This document shows positions 22,760-35,929 of a stretch of DNA of 64,000 bases, one piece after another (position 1 is the first letter of the stretch; every line of letters starts with the position of its first letter). The notes beneath the pieces were generated by a model. That model had not been told where the DNA came from, did not search any database, and saw only the letters and a program-made list of their open reading frames with translations. The position numbers and the translations under genes were made by a program. Source of the DNA: Trema orientale (taxonomy: Eukaryota; Streptophyta; Magnoliopsida; Rosales; Cannabaceae); contig JXTC01000061.1 in assembly GCA_002914845.1 (NCBI GenBank), positions 1,163,185 through 1,227,184 on the forward strand, read 5' to 3'.

Positions 22760-23290
22760 TATGTTATATAAATTGGTATTGTGCACAAATTTTGCAGCTG
22801 CTCAAAGTAATGTCTAACTCATTCGAAGCTGGTCAAATCGATGAGCAGCAGCCTCGTCGAACATGTGAGATGCACCACAACTCGGGAACCATCAGCACAT
22901 AAGCTGGTCTCTATAACATATATCCGAGATACTCGTAAATAGTTTTAGTAAATAAATTCAAATCTTCATAAATCTCGATATCTTCCTGATTTTATATAAT
23001 TAATGAATAGATTGAATTCAAATTCATATTTACCTTGCCTATAAAAAGGAAATTCAATCTCCCTTTATCTATAAATATAAGACTAATAGACTGAGAGAGG
23101 GATTGGACTCTCTTTGTATCCATGATACTCGGAAATAATGACTACAATAAACGTAGATTTTTGATCGAAAAGCTAAACTATTTTAAAATTTATGTCATTT
23201 ATTATTTTTCATTGTCATTTCGAATTTTGTTGTTGCACCAATTTTTAGCATCAACAATTGGTACCAAAAATTAGGATAACGGTTGGAACA
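22760..23290 (+). mobile_element. LTR retrotransposon fragment: LTR plus start of internal region (fossil)
   Basis: The plus-strand order looks like one LTR: a TATA-like CCTATAAAAAGGAAATTC at 23038, a transcribed tail ending near AGCATCAACA (23264), then ATTGGTACCAAAAATT, resembling an initiator-Met tRNA primer-binding site. No coding region or second LTR follows, so it is a truncated old copy. The superfamily is uncertain. Confidence 0.5.
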
Positions 23291-24767
23291 TCAATATTAG
23301 GCTCTCACTCGTCTATAATGTGTCTAAAGCAGCTGATCCCTCATAGATTAATTAACATAATGTTGTTAGCCTTTGGATGTGGGAATCATAATTTAATAGC
23401 TTTTGTCTCATTAAATATAAAAACGTATTAACCATATGCAAAGTACCATATAAATTTCTTTTCAAAAAAAAAAAAAAAAGGGTACCATATAAATTCAAAA
23501 GCACATTTTTCATTCGGAGTCAATTAGGCAATTTTTCGTGTTAGCAAAGCGAAAAAAAGAAAAGGACATATTCCTGGATCCACGTCGTTGTCTGTGCTCC
23601 AGTCCTTAATTAGATAAATACATTGAAAGATACACGTGTGCTTATATAGGCACAATTATTCGATCGGTATGACGTTGCTAATTCAGTGGTTGTATATGTC
23701 CACATCATAGTCCAGCAAAAGGTACAAAAAGGTTAGGGAAAAATGAAAGTCAATGTCATTAGGTGTAACTAACTGAATTATTTTATACAAACTTTGTATG
23801 TTCTTGAAAAGTTGATACCATGAGATTTGATATTAATTAGAAAGATTTATGACAAAGATGTCGTGCCTGCAGTTTCTGCTAAATTATTCCTAAACCGGGT
23901 CAAGATTCAGCTAATTGTGCCACATTCCTCTGGACTTAATAATTAACACACAGAAATTAAAAATCGAGGAGTTGGTGTGTGAGCACAAGTAAATGGAAAA
24001 AAGAGATATTTATGAATTTGTACAAAGAAATTATGTCCAAGCTATTAAATTAGTATGCTTGTCTCCCTGATACGTATTATAAATTAATTAGCTCATATTA
24101 AATGTTAAAAAGTCAATGAAAAAGCGAGCTCTGTGAAAGTCCATCGAGGATTCATACGTAAAGCACCGGCTTTACCAGTTTCTCCGTCTATACTTTACCT
24201 TTTTCTTTTTTTGGAGTATTAAATATGCCATGGTAATCATGAGCGGATATAAATATGCCATGGTAATCATGAGCGGATATATATCCACATGCATGCTCTT
24301 TAAATGTAAATCATCGAGCTTTTTTTTTCTTTTTCTTTTTTCTAGTTTCTTTTTTGAGGAGTAACATCCATTAAAGCACTGTATCCGTATGTAATAATGT
24401 TTTTTATTCCCAAAAAAAAAAAAACTGTGAGAAGGTAGAGAATGCCAAATATCTTGACATTTGTTTAGAGATTTTGTAACTTGAATGATACTAATTTTTA
24501 AGATATCAGTTATTGAATAAAACAATATTAAATGATCAATTTGACAACCACCTCTTGCCTAAAGAAAATGAATATATACCCACACGCTTGAGTGTTGTGT
24601 GTATGTTCATTATTAAGGTTTTTTTGTTTTTATTTTATATATATTTTTTATTTTAAGGAAAGTAGCATCCATTGTTAAAGCTCTATAAAAACTTCATGTT
24701 TTTATTAAAAATGAAAAAAGAGGTGATAGAGTCAAAACGAGGTGACTTCATATATATATATATAAAA
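23291..24767. other. Intergenic DNA with one perfect 30-bp tandem duplication
   Basis: No gene is recognised. A 30-bp unit starting AAATATGCCATGGTAATCAT occurs twice head to tail at 24221-24250 and 24251-24280 with no difference, so the duplication is recent. The minus-strand frame over it (24172-24525) only translates the duplication and A/T runs. Confidence 0.6.
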
Positions 24768-25052
24768 GTTGCTAATCTAATATTTTTTTTTTACCTACAT
24801 ATAAATATTTTTTTTAGCCGTTGAATCGTCGCTATCGTTGGATCATTATATAACAGTGATCTAACAGCTATAATGATGTATATGAAAAGACGTGTATTAT
24901 TAATATTATTTCTCTCTCTTATTTTTTCTTATAAAAATAAAATGATATCTATATATAGATTTAATATTATTTCTCTCTCTTATTTTTTCTTATAAAAATA
25001 AAATGATATCTATATATAGATTAAAAAAAATAAGACACTGAATTGGGTGCCC
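24768..25052. mobile_element. MITE, copy 2, inverted, with a 61-bp internal duplication
   Basis: It starts AGTTGCTAATCTAATATTTT and ends GAATTGGGTGCCC, the same ends as the element at 21572-21813 but in opposite orientation. It shares the AGCCGTTGAATCGT segment and its inverted partner. A 61-bp segment starting TAATATTATTTCTCTCTC (24901) is repeated in tandem from 24962 almost unchanged, which the first copy lacks. Confidence 0.65.
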
Positions 25053-26066
25053 ATATGTGTATATATATATATTAAATATTAATCAATTAGTGATTAAATG
25101 ATGTCATATCATCTAAGTTAATTTTTTTCTAAATATTTATAAACTTGAGTAGCATTGCGTTTTTCCTTCTTTTTTTTTTTTTAATTTTTAAACGTGTGCT
25201 AAAGAAAATGACGATGAGACCAATTTGCTTATTATCTATATCTCAGCTCTTTGCCTCTTTTATAATAAATTATTGAGGAAAAACTACATGACGCATATAA
25301 TAAAAATATTGTTGATCAAAATTCACAACTCAAAAACTTATCACGAGGGCTCCTCGAGTTTTAAGAGAAGCTATTGCAGGAGAGAACAAACAAGGGGAGG
25401 GCCATCTTAAATTGACTGCAAATATATCTATAATATATTCATTGATGAAAATAATAAAGAGGAATATGATTAAATCATTAATTAATTGTTGCTACTTTAC
25501 AAATTCGTAGTTGAATATCCTATTGAATGACACTTGAAATAAAGTTTTATGGGCTTAGAGAGGGATGAGAGGGAGTCAAACCGCGTGTTTGGAATGGGAA
25601 AAGAAAAAGGGGCATCAAGTTCATATGTATCGGTATTGGTGGTGGGTTAGAGAGGGATGAGAGGAAGGAGGTGCGCTAGTTGGAAGCTTCGTACTGGTTT
25701 GGTTTGGTGCGTTACATATGGATTGCTGTCAGATTGTGCCTGCTGCAGTCTCCATGGGGCGCGACAAGATCTAGAGAAGAAGACTAGACATTTCCACACG
25801 GGTGTTAATTTATTTGTCTGCGGGTGCTGGTCTTGTTTGGTCCATTCGTACTAAGTCCTTTTAATTTCTTTTCTTTACTTCTGAGTTCTGAATCTTCATC
25901 TCCCTATATGTTATGTCTCGATTATATTGCTATATACATCCATCTCTCCCCTTCTTTCTGAGACGCTTCCCCTGCTGCTAGCGACTTAATTGGACCTAGC
26001 TAGCTTAGTTTTATTTATCCATCTAATATTATATCTAGTTTTAGATATATAGATACAAAGCACACA
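25053..26066. other. Upstream flank of the kinase gene
   Basis: No gene. A phrase AGAGAGGGATGAGAGG occurs at about 25557 and again at about 25650, so a short segment of the promoter region is duplicated. An ORF at 25657 has no recognisable similarity. Confidence 0.45.
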
Positions 26067-26075
26067 TATAAATAG
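26067..26075 (+). promoter_or_regulatory. Probable TATA box of the kinase gene
   Basis: TATAAATAG lies about 131 nt before the start codon. Transcription would start near 26100 and give a leader of about 105 nt rich in CATCTCCATCTT triplet-like repeats. Confidence 0.55.
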
Positions 26076-26205
26076 ATTCACCGTACGTGCCTACTGTCTC
26101 GATCTCCATTCCATCTACATCTCCATCTTCATCTCCATCTTGATCTAATTTCTCATATACTATTCCTAGTACTGCTTAATTTGTGCCATTAATATAAGAT
26201 ATCAT

Positions 26206-26690
26206 ATGGGGCTGGGGTTCCTCAAGTTCAAGTATTGTCTCGGATGTACATCAATATCCTTGACCAGAACGAAACGCAAGCAATTACAAAGTCACGATGA
26301 TGATGAAGTTGATGATGGTCATGTCCGTACAGCGGGAGCAGCCAAAGCCATTAGTACTAGTACTAGTAGCACTAAATATATTACTCGGGATGTAATTGCA
26401 AGCGGAATTAATTCTAGTAGTTGTTCCAAGGATGAGGACGTTATGATTAGGAAATTCAGTTGGGATGAAATAGAGAGGTTGACGATGAATATGTGTAGGT
26501 CTCGAGTGATTGGATCCGGAGGATTCAGCAATGTCTACTTGGTTGATCTCGGCCACCAACTGGGCCAGGCCGCTGTAAAGATCATCAACGGCACTCGTCT
26601 TTTCAAACAGGAATTGGACATCTTACGCCACCTTCACCATCACAACATCGTCAACCTAATAGGATACTGTGACGATCGAGGTAGGTGTAC

Positions 26691-26721
<31 letters not shown>

Positions 26722-27537
26722 GTGTCTCTAAAGTCGTCGTCCACATACTACTGACAGATCGATTATGTATATGTAACAGATGATGTAGGCGCCCTTGTAT
26801 TGGAGTACGTCTCCAACGGCAGCCTCCAAGAGAAGCTGCACGGCGAAGGACAGATAGTAATTCCGTGGAGAAAGCGGATGGCGATTGCGGTTCAGCTGGC
26901 AGAGGCCTTGGAATACCTACACGACAAATGCGGCAGCACCACCTTGCCAATCGTTCACGGGGACATCAAAGCCTCCAATCTTCTTCTGGACCAAAATCTC
27001 AATCTCAAGCTCTGCGATTTCGGCTCTGCCAAGATGGGCTTTTCTTCCACAGTAGCCGACAATCGACGACCGATGGTGTTGATGGGCTCCCCTGGTTACA
27101 CCGACCCTCACTACCTCAAAACCGGAATACCCTCCAAGAAGAACGACGTCTACAGTTTTGGAGTCCTCCTTCTGGAGCTCGTCACCGGAATGGAGGCCTA
27201 CTCCTCTGAGAGGCCGGCCCCAACCCAGCTGTTGACCTCCCTCGTGGGGCTGGTGGGCCCCACTGCTGATCATACTAGTCCAATATTGTTGGACCCTGAC
27301 CCTCGCCTAGGCGGAGACTTTGACCCGGAGGAAGCCAGGGCCATGATTTCCTTATCGGCTCAGTGCCTCCGTCACCCGCCCACTCTCAGGCCATCTTCCA
27401 CTCAGATATTGGAAACAATAAACAATCATATCTCTTCCATCTCTGTCTCTGATTTCGTCGTCTTTTCTCACGGGCGCCACCCCATTCCCAATGTAAAAAA
27501 AAAAACAATTAACCCACTCAGTACCCCACGACTCTAG
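26206..27537 (+). CDS. Receptor-like cytoplasmic kinase (At1g33260/At4g10390-like)
   Basis: Two exons, 26206-26680 and 26780-27537, joined across a 99-nt GT-AG intron that contains a TGTGTATG microsatellite, give 410 aa. There is no ectodomain or membrane helix. The N-terminus (MGLGFLKFKYCLGC) has Gly2 and two Cys that could be acylated. The kinase domain runs from about residue 100: glycine loop GSGGFSNVY (103-111), catalytic Lys125 in AAVK, Glu136 in helix C, catalytic loop HGDIKASN (Asp220), DFG at 238-240, and GSPGYTDPHY in the activation segment. All catalytic residues are present, but the loop has HGD instead of HRD, so it is a non-RD-type kinase. The C-tail is Lys-rich, partly from an A run. 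Substrate and pathway are unknown. The next gene rightwards is FAX4-like, as beside At1g33260. Confidence 0.88.
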
Positions 27538-27765
27538 TTAGTAACACTACTAGTCACACCTACACTAGTAGACAAATATTGTGTATATATATTAAAAAAA
27601 AAAAAGTGAAGTGATATATATATATATATATATATACAGTCCTCCATATATATATATATATATTTCATTTTTCCCAAACACCGAAACTCAATTATACTTG
27701 TATACACCGTGTTGAATATAGTAACTCCCAACTTCCCCTATTTCCCAAATACACCACCTATGGTG

Positions 27766-28172
27766 TCTCGTTTGCTATGCTGCATTGGATAGAATTATTG
27801 TACCGGATTAGATTGGTATTAATTGGATTATGATAAGTTTAATATTATTCAATATTTGGTATATGATATTGGATTCAATTAAAAATTACTTTTCATAAAG
27901 TGAGACTCATTAGTACTCGAATGTATGATAAATGTGTTTTCATTTAATTTTAATCTACAAAAGTTAAAAAGTTAAAAAGTTAAAAAATAGCATTAGAGTG
28001 TGCAATTATTTAATAATTAAGTGTGGGATTATTTATAAAGGACACTTTTATATGAGATTAGTTATTCTACCTAAATCGGACTAACTTTGGGATAATGAAC
28101 TACTTATCTCAATCAAATTGACATCAAATATGGGATTAGGACTTTTTCTTTAGTCCTTGTAACAAACAGGGG
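27766..28172. mobile_element. MITE-like element downstream of the kinase gene
   Basis: The left end (TCGTTTGCTATGCTGCATTGG) and the reverse complement of the right end (CCTGTTTGTTACAAGGACTA) are weakly inverted. The interior contains GGATTAGATTGGTATTAATT and matching inverted phrases such as GATATTGGATTC. It is consistent with the common TTTGTTACA-type plant MITE, much decayed. Confidence 0.35.
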
Positions 28173-28689
28173 CTTTTTACTCCAATCATTTCTCATCACT
28201 ATAGGTGATAAGACATCAGTAATCCACTAAGATGACCATTGCTAATTCACCAAAGTAACCATTATAGTACTACGATACCTACCAAGATCTTGATATCTTG
28301 AATAGATACTTAGAGTGACATAAATTTAGTATATATTTATAATTCAAATATTAAAAGTAATTAGATTAAATACCCTAATTAGTAGTTGATTAAAACCAGA
28401 AGCAACACCATTGAAAAATTGTAATACAAGCCCAACAACTAGAATGGATACCTCTAACCACTTTATTTTGATTTCTGTTGAAGATTTATGTGCCAAAAGT
28501 AACCACTTTGAATATAATGTTATCCACTCATGTTGGTAAAAAAAATGTTGACTTAAAAAGATAATGAAAAGAAATAATCACACAAATAAAAATAAAATTA
28601 AATTAAGAGCAAAAAAGCCAAAAAGGGGCTAGAAACACACGCGAAATAATAAAAAACTATTGAAAAAGTAACTATTTTAAGTAAATAGT
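28173..28689. other. Intergenic DNA
   Basis: AT-rich, with no gene or repeat recognised. Confidence 0.4.
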
Positions 28690-29082
28690 TGATGCAGCAG
28701 AATGGACGGTGTTATACCAAATCCATAGAAAGGAGAGAAACGAGGATCTCAACCTCAAATGTATTGACCAAAAAATCAGAGGTCTATAATGTTACAATCT
28801 GAAAAAACTACCCCTCTCTTCTCTTTCTCTTGATACATAAATAAAAGAACTTAGCTCAATATTATCCCCAAAATGCAGCGTACAAGAGCCTAGTAACCAA
28901 AGAAAATAAAAGTCCTAAAATATAAACGACAAAAGGAGAATAAACATAAATGACAACAACTAATAATAAACGACCCTAAAATGCTCATGCATCAGTTCAC
29001 CCATTCTTTTGATAAAATTCGCCCTCGAATTTGCTTTGGAAATGAAGCAACTCTCGATTAAACCAGCAAGTGTAATTTTGAT

Positions 29083-32000
29083 TGTCACATCTTAGATGCT
29101 ATCTTACACCAAGATTGATCAGAAACAAAATAAGAATCGCAACAGAGAGAAGAAACAGAGCAAGAAATGACAACACCAGAACTAAAATGATAGAGTAATC
29201 AAGATAAACGACATCAACGATTATAGTGGTTCAGCTCCAAATTCTGGAGCCTACATCCACTCTCAGACCAGCCAACAAATCCACTATGAATAAGAATCAA
29301 TTACACACTCCATACAGTATCTCTTAACCTCATGTTACAAAGCTTAGAATAAAATATCACTCGGAAAACCTCACTGCCCTTAAGCCCCTGACACCCAGTT
29401 CACTCTTATTTTCTAGTCATAAACCATGTCTTCAAGGGAGAATTTATATCCAAGAACAATTCAGGCCCACTCGTATATTCCTCTTAACAGCTTCATAACT
29501 GGATTACTGATACAGAGGAAAAATTAGTTATAACCAACTAACTGTTGATGATGTGGCATAACAGATTTAGAAGCACAGTTCTTCACGAATCTCCACCTTG
29601 ATTCTAAATCCACATTAGATTTATCTCAGCTGGTCCGAAAAAAAAATTCATCTCATCAGATCATTTGAAGTAAGTTCAGGCAATGCCTAAACTTGTTCAA
29701 AGTTATCACTTCAGTAGCCATATCCCCTGGATTGTCTTCAGTAGCTACTTTTTCTAACTTGACAGCATCGGAACTGACCACTTCTCTAATGAAATGAAAT
29801 CTAACATCCACATGCTTTGTCTTATCATGGAAGACCAGATTTTTGCACAAATGAATTGCACTTTGACTATCCGAGAAGAGTACCACATTACCATCTATAA
29901 CTCCAAGCTCTTTGACTAAACCTTGCAACCAAATTGCTTCTTTTACTGCCTCTGTAGCAGTAATATATTCCGCTTCAGTGGTGAATAATGCAACAATATA
30001 TTGTAAATGTGACTTCCAGCTGACAGGACCACCATTTACTATGAAGACATGGCCAGTAGTAGACCTTCTTTTATCATGATCCCTATCAAAATTAGAATCC
30101 ACAAAACCAGTATTTCCAACTTTGCTTACATCTGTACCAAAATTCAAACCAACATCAAGTGACCCTTTAACATACCTAAGTAGCCATTTTGCTCCATTCC
30201 AATAATATCTTCCTGAATTTCCCATGTACCTACTCAATACACTTACAACTTGAGCTATATTTGGTCTAGAGTGGGACATTGATCTGCAGAGAATTTAAAG
30301 TGGCCAGCTAAAGGTAAAGACACAATCTTTGCTTTCTCCATGGCAAACCTCTGTAACACTTTCTCAAGATAGGTCTTCTGAGATAATAACAATTTCTTGG
30401 TCTTCCTATCCCTGATTATCTCCATACCAAGTATTTTCTTAGCTGAACCAAGGTCTTTCATGTCAAATTTAGACTTAAGAGTTTCCTTCAGCTTTGAAAT
30501 CTCTTGTTTACTTTCACATGCTAACAACATATCATCTACATAAATCAGTAGGAATATTTTAATACCTCCACCTAAATCCTTAAAGTAGAAACAGCCATCA
30601 TAACTACTTCTCAAGAATCCAATCTTCTGTATAAAGGTGTCAAACCTTTTATACCATTGCCTTGGAGATTGTTTAAGTCTATACAAGGACTTTTTAAGCA
30701 AACAAACTAGATGCTCTTTTCCTGGAGCTTTAAAGTCTTCTGGTTGAGCCATAAATTTTTTTTCTTCTAGATCACCATGTAAGAAGGCGGTTTGAACATC
30801 CAGCTGTTCAAGCTTCTAATCGTACTGAGCTACTAAAGACATCAATACTCAAATTGAAGTATGTTTCATAATAGGTGAAAATACTTCTGTATAGTCCACT
30901 CCTTCTCTCTGAGTAAACCCTCTAGTCACGAGTCTAGCCTTGTATCTAATAGCTTTTTTTTCAGTTATACCTTCTTTCTTTTTAAAGATCCACTTACAAA
31001 ATACTACTTTCTGATTTGGCTTTCTTTCAACTAACTCCCAGGTTTTATTCTTTTGTAATGATTCATATTCTTCTGTCATGGCTGTAATCCATTTACTAGA
31101 TTCTCTGCTGTTAATAGCTTCTATGTAAGAAAGAGGTTCATTTCTATCATATTCCATTGCAGTCACCAAAGCATATGCTATTAAATCAGCAAATCCGAAC
31201 CTTTCTGGTGGTTTCACTGACCTCCTTTCTCTATCTCTAATTAGTTGATAGCTTGGGCTAGGCTTATCTATTATTTCTTCAGTTCTGCTAGTTGATGTTT
31301 CATCATGAATCTCATCACTCGTGATTTCCTGAGTATTGTCATCTGAAGGAGTGATATTTGTGGTTTGTTGCTCCACCTCAAACTCAAAATAATCCTTGTT
31401 AGCACTTGTCAAACTTGAATCAGCACCCGAAATACCTGCAGTATTAGTTATACTAAATAACATTTTTTTTTCATTAAATTTAACATTTCTGCTAACAATG
31501 ATCTTAATACCTGGAGCATCTCTAATCCATAGTCTATATTCTTTAACACCTTCAAGATAATCCATAAAAGTACACTTAACGGCCCTTGGCTCTAATTTTC
31601 CCTCACTCTAGTGTGCATATGCGGTGCACCCAAACACTCTTAGATAGTTGTAGTTAGGTGCTCTTCTTGTCCACATCTCTTCAGGTATTTTAAAATCAAT
31701 AGCACTTGAGGGAATTCTATTTACTAAATGACAGGCTGTTGTAATGGCTTCTCCCCAAAAATATTTGGACAATTTTGTTCCATACAATATGCATCTCACC
31801 TTATCTAGTAAAGTTCTATTCATCCTCTCTGCTAAACCATTTTGCTGAGGGGTTTTTCTTACTGTTTTATGTCTAAGTATTCCATTTTCATCACAAAAAA
31901 CATCAAATTCATCATTACAATATTCAAGTCCATTGTCAATTCTTAAAACTTGGATTTTTTTATCTGTTTGATTTTCAACTAGAGCTTTCCAAGACTTAAA

Positions 32001-34144
32001 TTTATTTAAAGCCTCATCTTTTGTTTTCAATAGATACAACCAAACCTTCCTAGAGTAATCATCTATGATAGAAATAAAATATCGATTACCTCCATGTGAT
32101 AGAACTCTAGATGGCCCCCAAAGATCTGTATGGATATATTCTAGAACACCTTTAGTCCTATGCACTGCTGATATGAAAGCCAACCTGTGTTGCTTGCCAA
32201 TTATATAGGATTCACAAAAATCCAGTTTGTTGATCTTATCTCCATATAGCAGCCCTTGTTTATGCAATTCCTACAACCCTCTATCACTTAGATATCCTAA
32301 CCTTTGGTGCCAAAGTCTGGTTTTTCCAGAGTCTTGATCAGTTGTTGAATTTGCTGAGCCAATTACAGTGTTTCCTTGGAGAATATAGAGTCCATTCTGC
32401 TTAGTTTCTTTCATCACGACCATTGCTCCTTTAGCAACCTTGATTTGACCATTTTCAGACTTGAATGTATAACCAGATTCATCAAGTGTTCCCAGAGAAA
32501 TCAGATTTCTTTTCAGATTAGGTACATGCCTAACTTTTTTCAGAATTCTTGTCATGCTGTCAAACATTTTGATACATATAGTACCTATTCCAGTAACGTT
32601 ACATGCCATATTGTTTCCCATAAGTACCTTACCACTAGAAACACTTTGATAAGATGTGAACCAATCCTTTCTTAGAAACATGTGATAAGTGCATTCAGAA
32701 TCTAACACCCATTTATCTGAAACTTTGTTTATTATGATTGCAAGGACTTCAGCACTATCATATCCCTCATCTACAACTGCAATATTACCTTTTTGCTGTT
32801 CAGATTCTTTCCCAGTTCTATCTGGACATAGCCTCCTGATATGACCATTTTTATTACAATGATAACATCTCACATTGCTATAGTCCTTCTTACCATTCTT
32901 AAATCTTGATCTAGACTGAGATTTCCTCTTGTCACCGTTCTCTTTTTTCTAAGGCCTACCTCTTACATTCAAGTTCTCTCTATTGATATTCTTGTCAGTG
33001 GTTTTCATATCCAACATCTTCGAATTCAGAGCACTTTGAATATCATCTACAGAGATTGTTGTGTTACCGTACTTCAATGTTTCTTTGAAGTGTTTCAGTG
33101 ACTTTGGTAATGAATTTAACAAGATTACAACTTTATCTTCCTCCTCCATCTTAATGTCTAAATTTTCAAGATCCAGGATTAGTTTATTAAAATCATCCAA
33201 ACTATCTTCAATAGACTTCGATTCATTCATCTTAAAACTATAAAAGCTTTCTTTCAGATAGATTCTGTTAGGAAGAGACTTAGTTTTGTAAATTTCTTCA
33301 AGTTTATTCCATATACCAGCAACAATTTTTTCATGTGATACTTTTTTGAGAACTTGATTAGACAAACTCAGAATAATTGCACTATAGGCTTTAGGAGATA
33401 CCTCTTTGATCTTCTTTTTTATTTCAATCAATTTTTCTTTATCTGTCACAACTAAATCCCTTTCACTGAGGAGTGCCCTCTTGAGACCTTGTTGAACCAG
33501 TACCGCTTCCATCTTCATCTTTCATAAGCCAAAATCATTTTTTAGGTGAACTTCTCGATATCGAACTTTGTTATTGCCATATCCATTCAAGTTCTCTAAT
33601 CCCAAGATCGTAACCACAAAACCTGGCTCTGATACCAATTGTTGTGGATCAGCACCAATCTTACACCAAGATTAATCAGAAACAGAACAAGAATCGCAGC
33701 GGAGAAAAGAAATAGAGCAAGAAACGACAACACCAGAACTAAAATGATAGAGTAATCAAGATAAACGACATCAATGATTATAGTGGTTCAGCTCCAAATT
33801 CTGGAGCTTACATCCACTCTCAGACCAGCCAACAAATCCAATATGAGCAAGAATCAATTACACACTCCATACAGTATCTTTTAACCTCACGTTACAAAGC
33901 TTAGAAGAAAATATCACTCTGAAAACCTCACTGGCCTTATGTCCCTTACACCCAATTCACTCTTATTTTCTAGTCGTAAACCATGTCTTCAAGGGAGTAT
34001 TTATATCCAAGAACAATTCAAGCTCACTCGTAAATTCTTCTTAATAGCTTCATAACTGGATTACTGATACAGAGGAAAAATTAGTTATAACCAACTAACT
34101 GCTGCTGATGTGGCATAACAGATTTAGAAGCACAAATCTTCACA
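29083..34144 (-). mobile_element. Ty1/copia retrotransposon nested in the outer element (fossil)
   Basis: LTRs of about 505 bp lie at 29083-29587 and 33640-34144. The minus-strand order is: Met-tRNA primer site next to the right LTR, gag of the UBN2 type (about 33.5-32.9 kb), CCHC zinc knuckle (about 32.85 kb), aspartic protease (about 32.7 kb), GAG-pre-integrase and integrase core (about 32.3-31.6 kb), reverse transcriptase (about 31.0-30.3 kb), RNase H (about 30.2-29.7 kb) and a polypurine tract by the left LTR. All parts of a copia element are represented and in order, but the coding region is broken, with roughly half a dozen breaks. The LTRs differ by about 7-8% by eye outside the first 18 bp, suggesting an insertion a few million years old at usual plant rates. 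Confidence 0.88.
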
Positions 34145-35929
34145 GTCCTTATTTGAGAAATTTAAACCAGCAACTCAATAAAATGAGAGATCTCAATATA
34201 TTGCATGTTAAAAAGGTGCTAAAATCTGTAAGCAAGTCTGCTACATAGGTAACAGAGTCCAATAAGAACATTGGTAGAAGGCTTTCTCTCTAAAGTTTTG
34301 ATAAACCTAAAATGAATATTTCTTTAGTTTAACAAAGATTTTGTAGAAAATTCTTCTTGCCATCAAAGTTTCTTTTGCTAGTATAAGTGGAATATCAAAA
34401 CCAGCTAACTCTTCTCTTCCATTAAAAAATTAGTTCAGGTGCCAAATAAATGACTAAATTCCTTTCTGGGTTCTTCTCATCATATACTTCCAGAACCTCC
34501 ATATTAAGGTGTCTAGTTTCAGCGTTCATAACTTTTGAAAATTCTAAAGCATTATACACCCTCAACTTAATAGATTCAAAATTCAAAGTTGTAACTAGTT
34601 CTTTTGAAGAGAGATTATTACCTCCAAGTGACTTTTCTAACAACTTCTCATTTACTAAAATAAATGAATCTTTCATCCAATTATCACAACCAAATATGAG
34701 TAACACTATTGTCGCAAAGAAATTCCTTAAAACTTTCCATTAAGGCAGCAATTCCTATTTGAATCAAAAAATTAGTTGGCTCAATACAAAACTCATTAGA
34801 ATTTTCCTCACCATATTCAGAACTCATAATTGCCAACTCCTTATTAATGTCAGATTAACATAAAGGTTGTGTCAAAGCTCAGGGAAACAGATTAATTTCA
34901 CCTAAATCAATAGCTACCCCTATTAGTTCTATGATAACCTTTTCAATGTCCCAAACAACTCCTAATCCCATAGTAGATTGTAAAGACATTATAGGGTCAA
35001 TAGGTTTCATACCAATAACTTAGACTTTTGGTGTATCTTTGTCGTCCTCGTATCCAACTATTTCGCCTAACTCTCTGCCACAATCATGAGTCTGAAGTGC
35101 TCCGTCATGAAACTTAACCCCTACAATTTCTCTTTTACTTTGTTTAGTTATTGTTTTTGTATCAAGAGAATATTTCAAAACATAAATGTTCGTACAATCA
35201 CAGGTAGAGAAGTGAGAGTGATTATGATGTAGATTTCCTTGGTGATTATCTCTATATTTAGATATTAATGCCAAGTTCATCTTTATTTTGTTCCAAGTCT
35301 TAATTTTCCTTTAACAAACAACCCTCTCTCATTTTGTAGCTTTTCTCACCAATAGTTCACATATCCCTTAAATCTCCTTGCTACTAGAAAGGCTTATTTG
35401 GATGGCTCTACATCGACATAATAAAAGAATTCTTCTTTTTTAGATCAATTGGTACCAGCTGTGCTTGTAAGTCATTCTTAAGGTAGAAGTCTTGGGTTCA
35501 AGGAGAGTTGGGGATGCGGCTTGAGGCAGGATTATGCCAAATCTGATAATCCTGCTAACCCTATGGAGGACAATACAAGCTTTGCATAACACTTCCAGCT
35601 GGTGGAAAGGGGATAAGTAATTAGACTGAGGAGGCTGGTAGACCACTGGTTGGGCTGAGCCCGAGTATTACACTGAGCCTTGGCTCGAGCTTCTCTCGGA
35701 GTGTATTTGGCAGTCATGCAATCCGAATAATCGAATCTTGCAACGGCCACCCGATAGAGATCTTGATCATGATCCGAATAATTACGTGGTAGATCTTTCT
35801 CAAAGCTCGTCCAATATCTTTGATTTGTCCAAGGGACCTTTACTTTGAGTTTACCGACGACGAAGCAGCTCCAATCGCTACCAGTAGCCATCAACACCCA
35901 AGAGAAGAACCTTGGCTACTGATACCACT
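34145..35929 (-). other. Internal DNA of the outer element, unrecognised coding pieces, SINE-like head
   Basis: Several short minus-strand open pieces are present (around 34.4-34.7, 35.0-35.3 and 35.5-35.9 kb), but none shows a retroelement domain that I can name. At 35438-35520 the plus strand has a tRNA-like head: TAGATCAATTGGTACCAGC (A-box-like) followed 40 nt later by CTTGGGTTCAAGGAG (B-box-like), which suggests a SINE fragment inserted in the element. Its right end is not defined. Confidence 0.4.

Noticed and set aside
24172-24525. 117-aa minus-strand ORF with an internal repeat
   Set aside because: The repeat is the 30-bp DNA duplication read through, with A-rich lysine runs; it is not a protein repeat under selection.
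26865-27273. Second-frame and antisense ORFs of 114 and 118 aa over kinase exon 2
   Set aside because: They are shadows of the kinase frame, with no recognisable domain.
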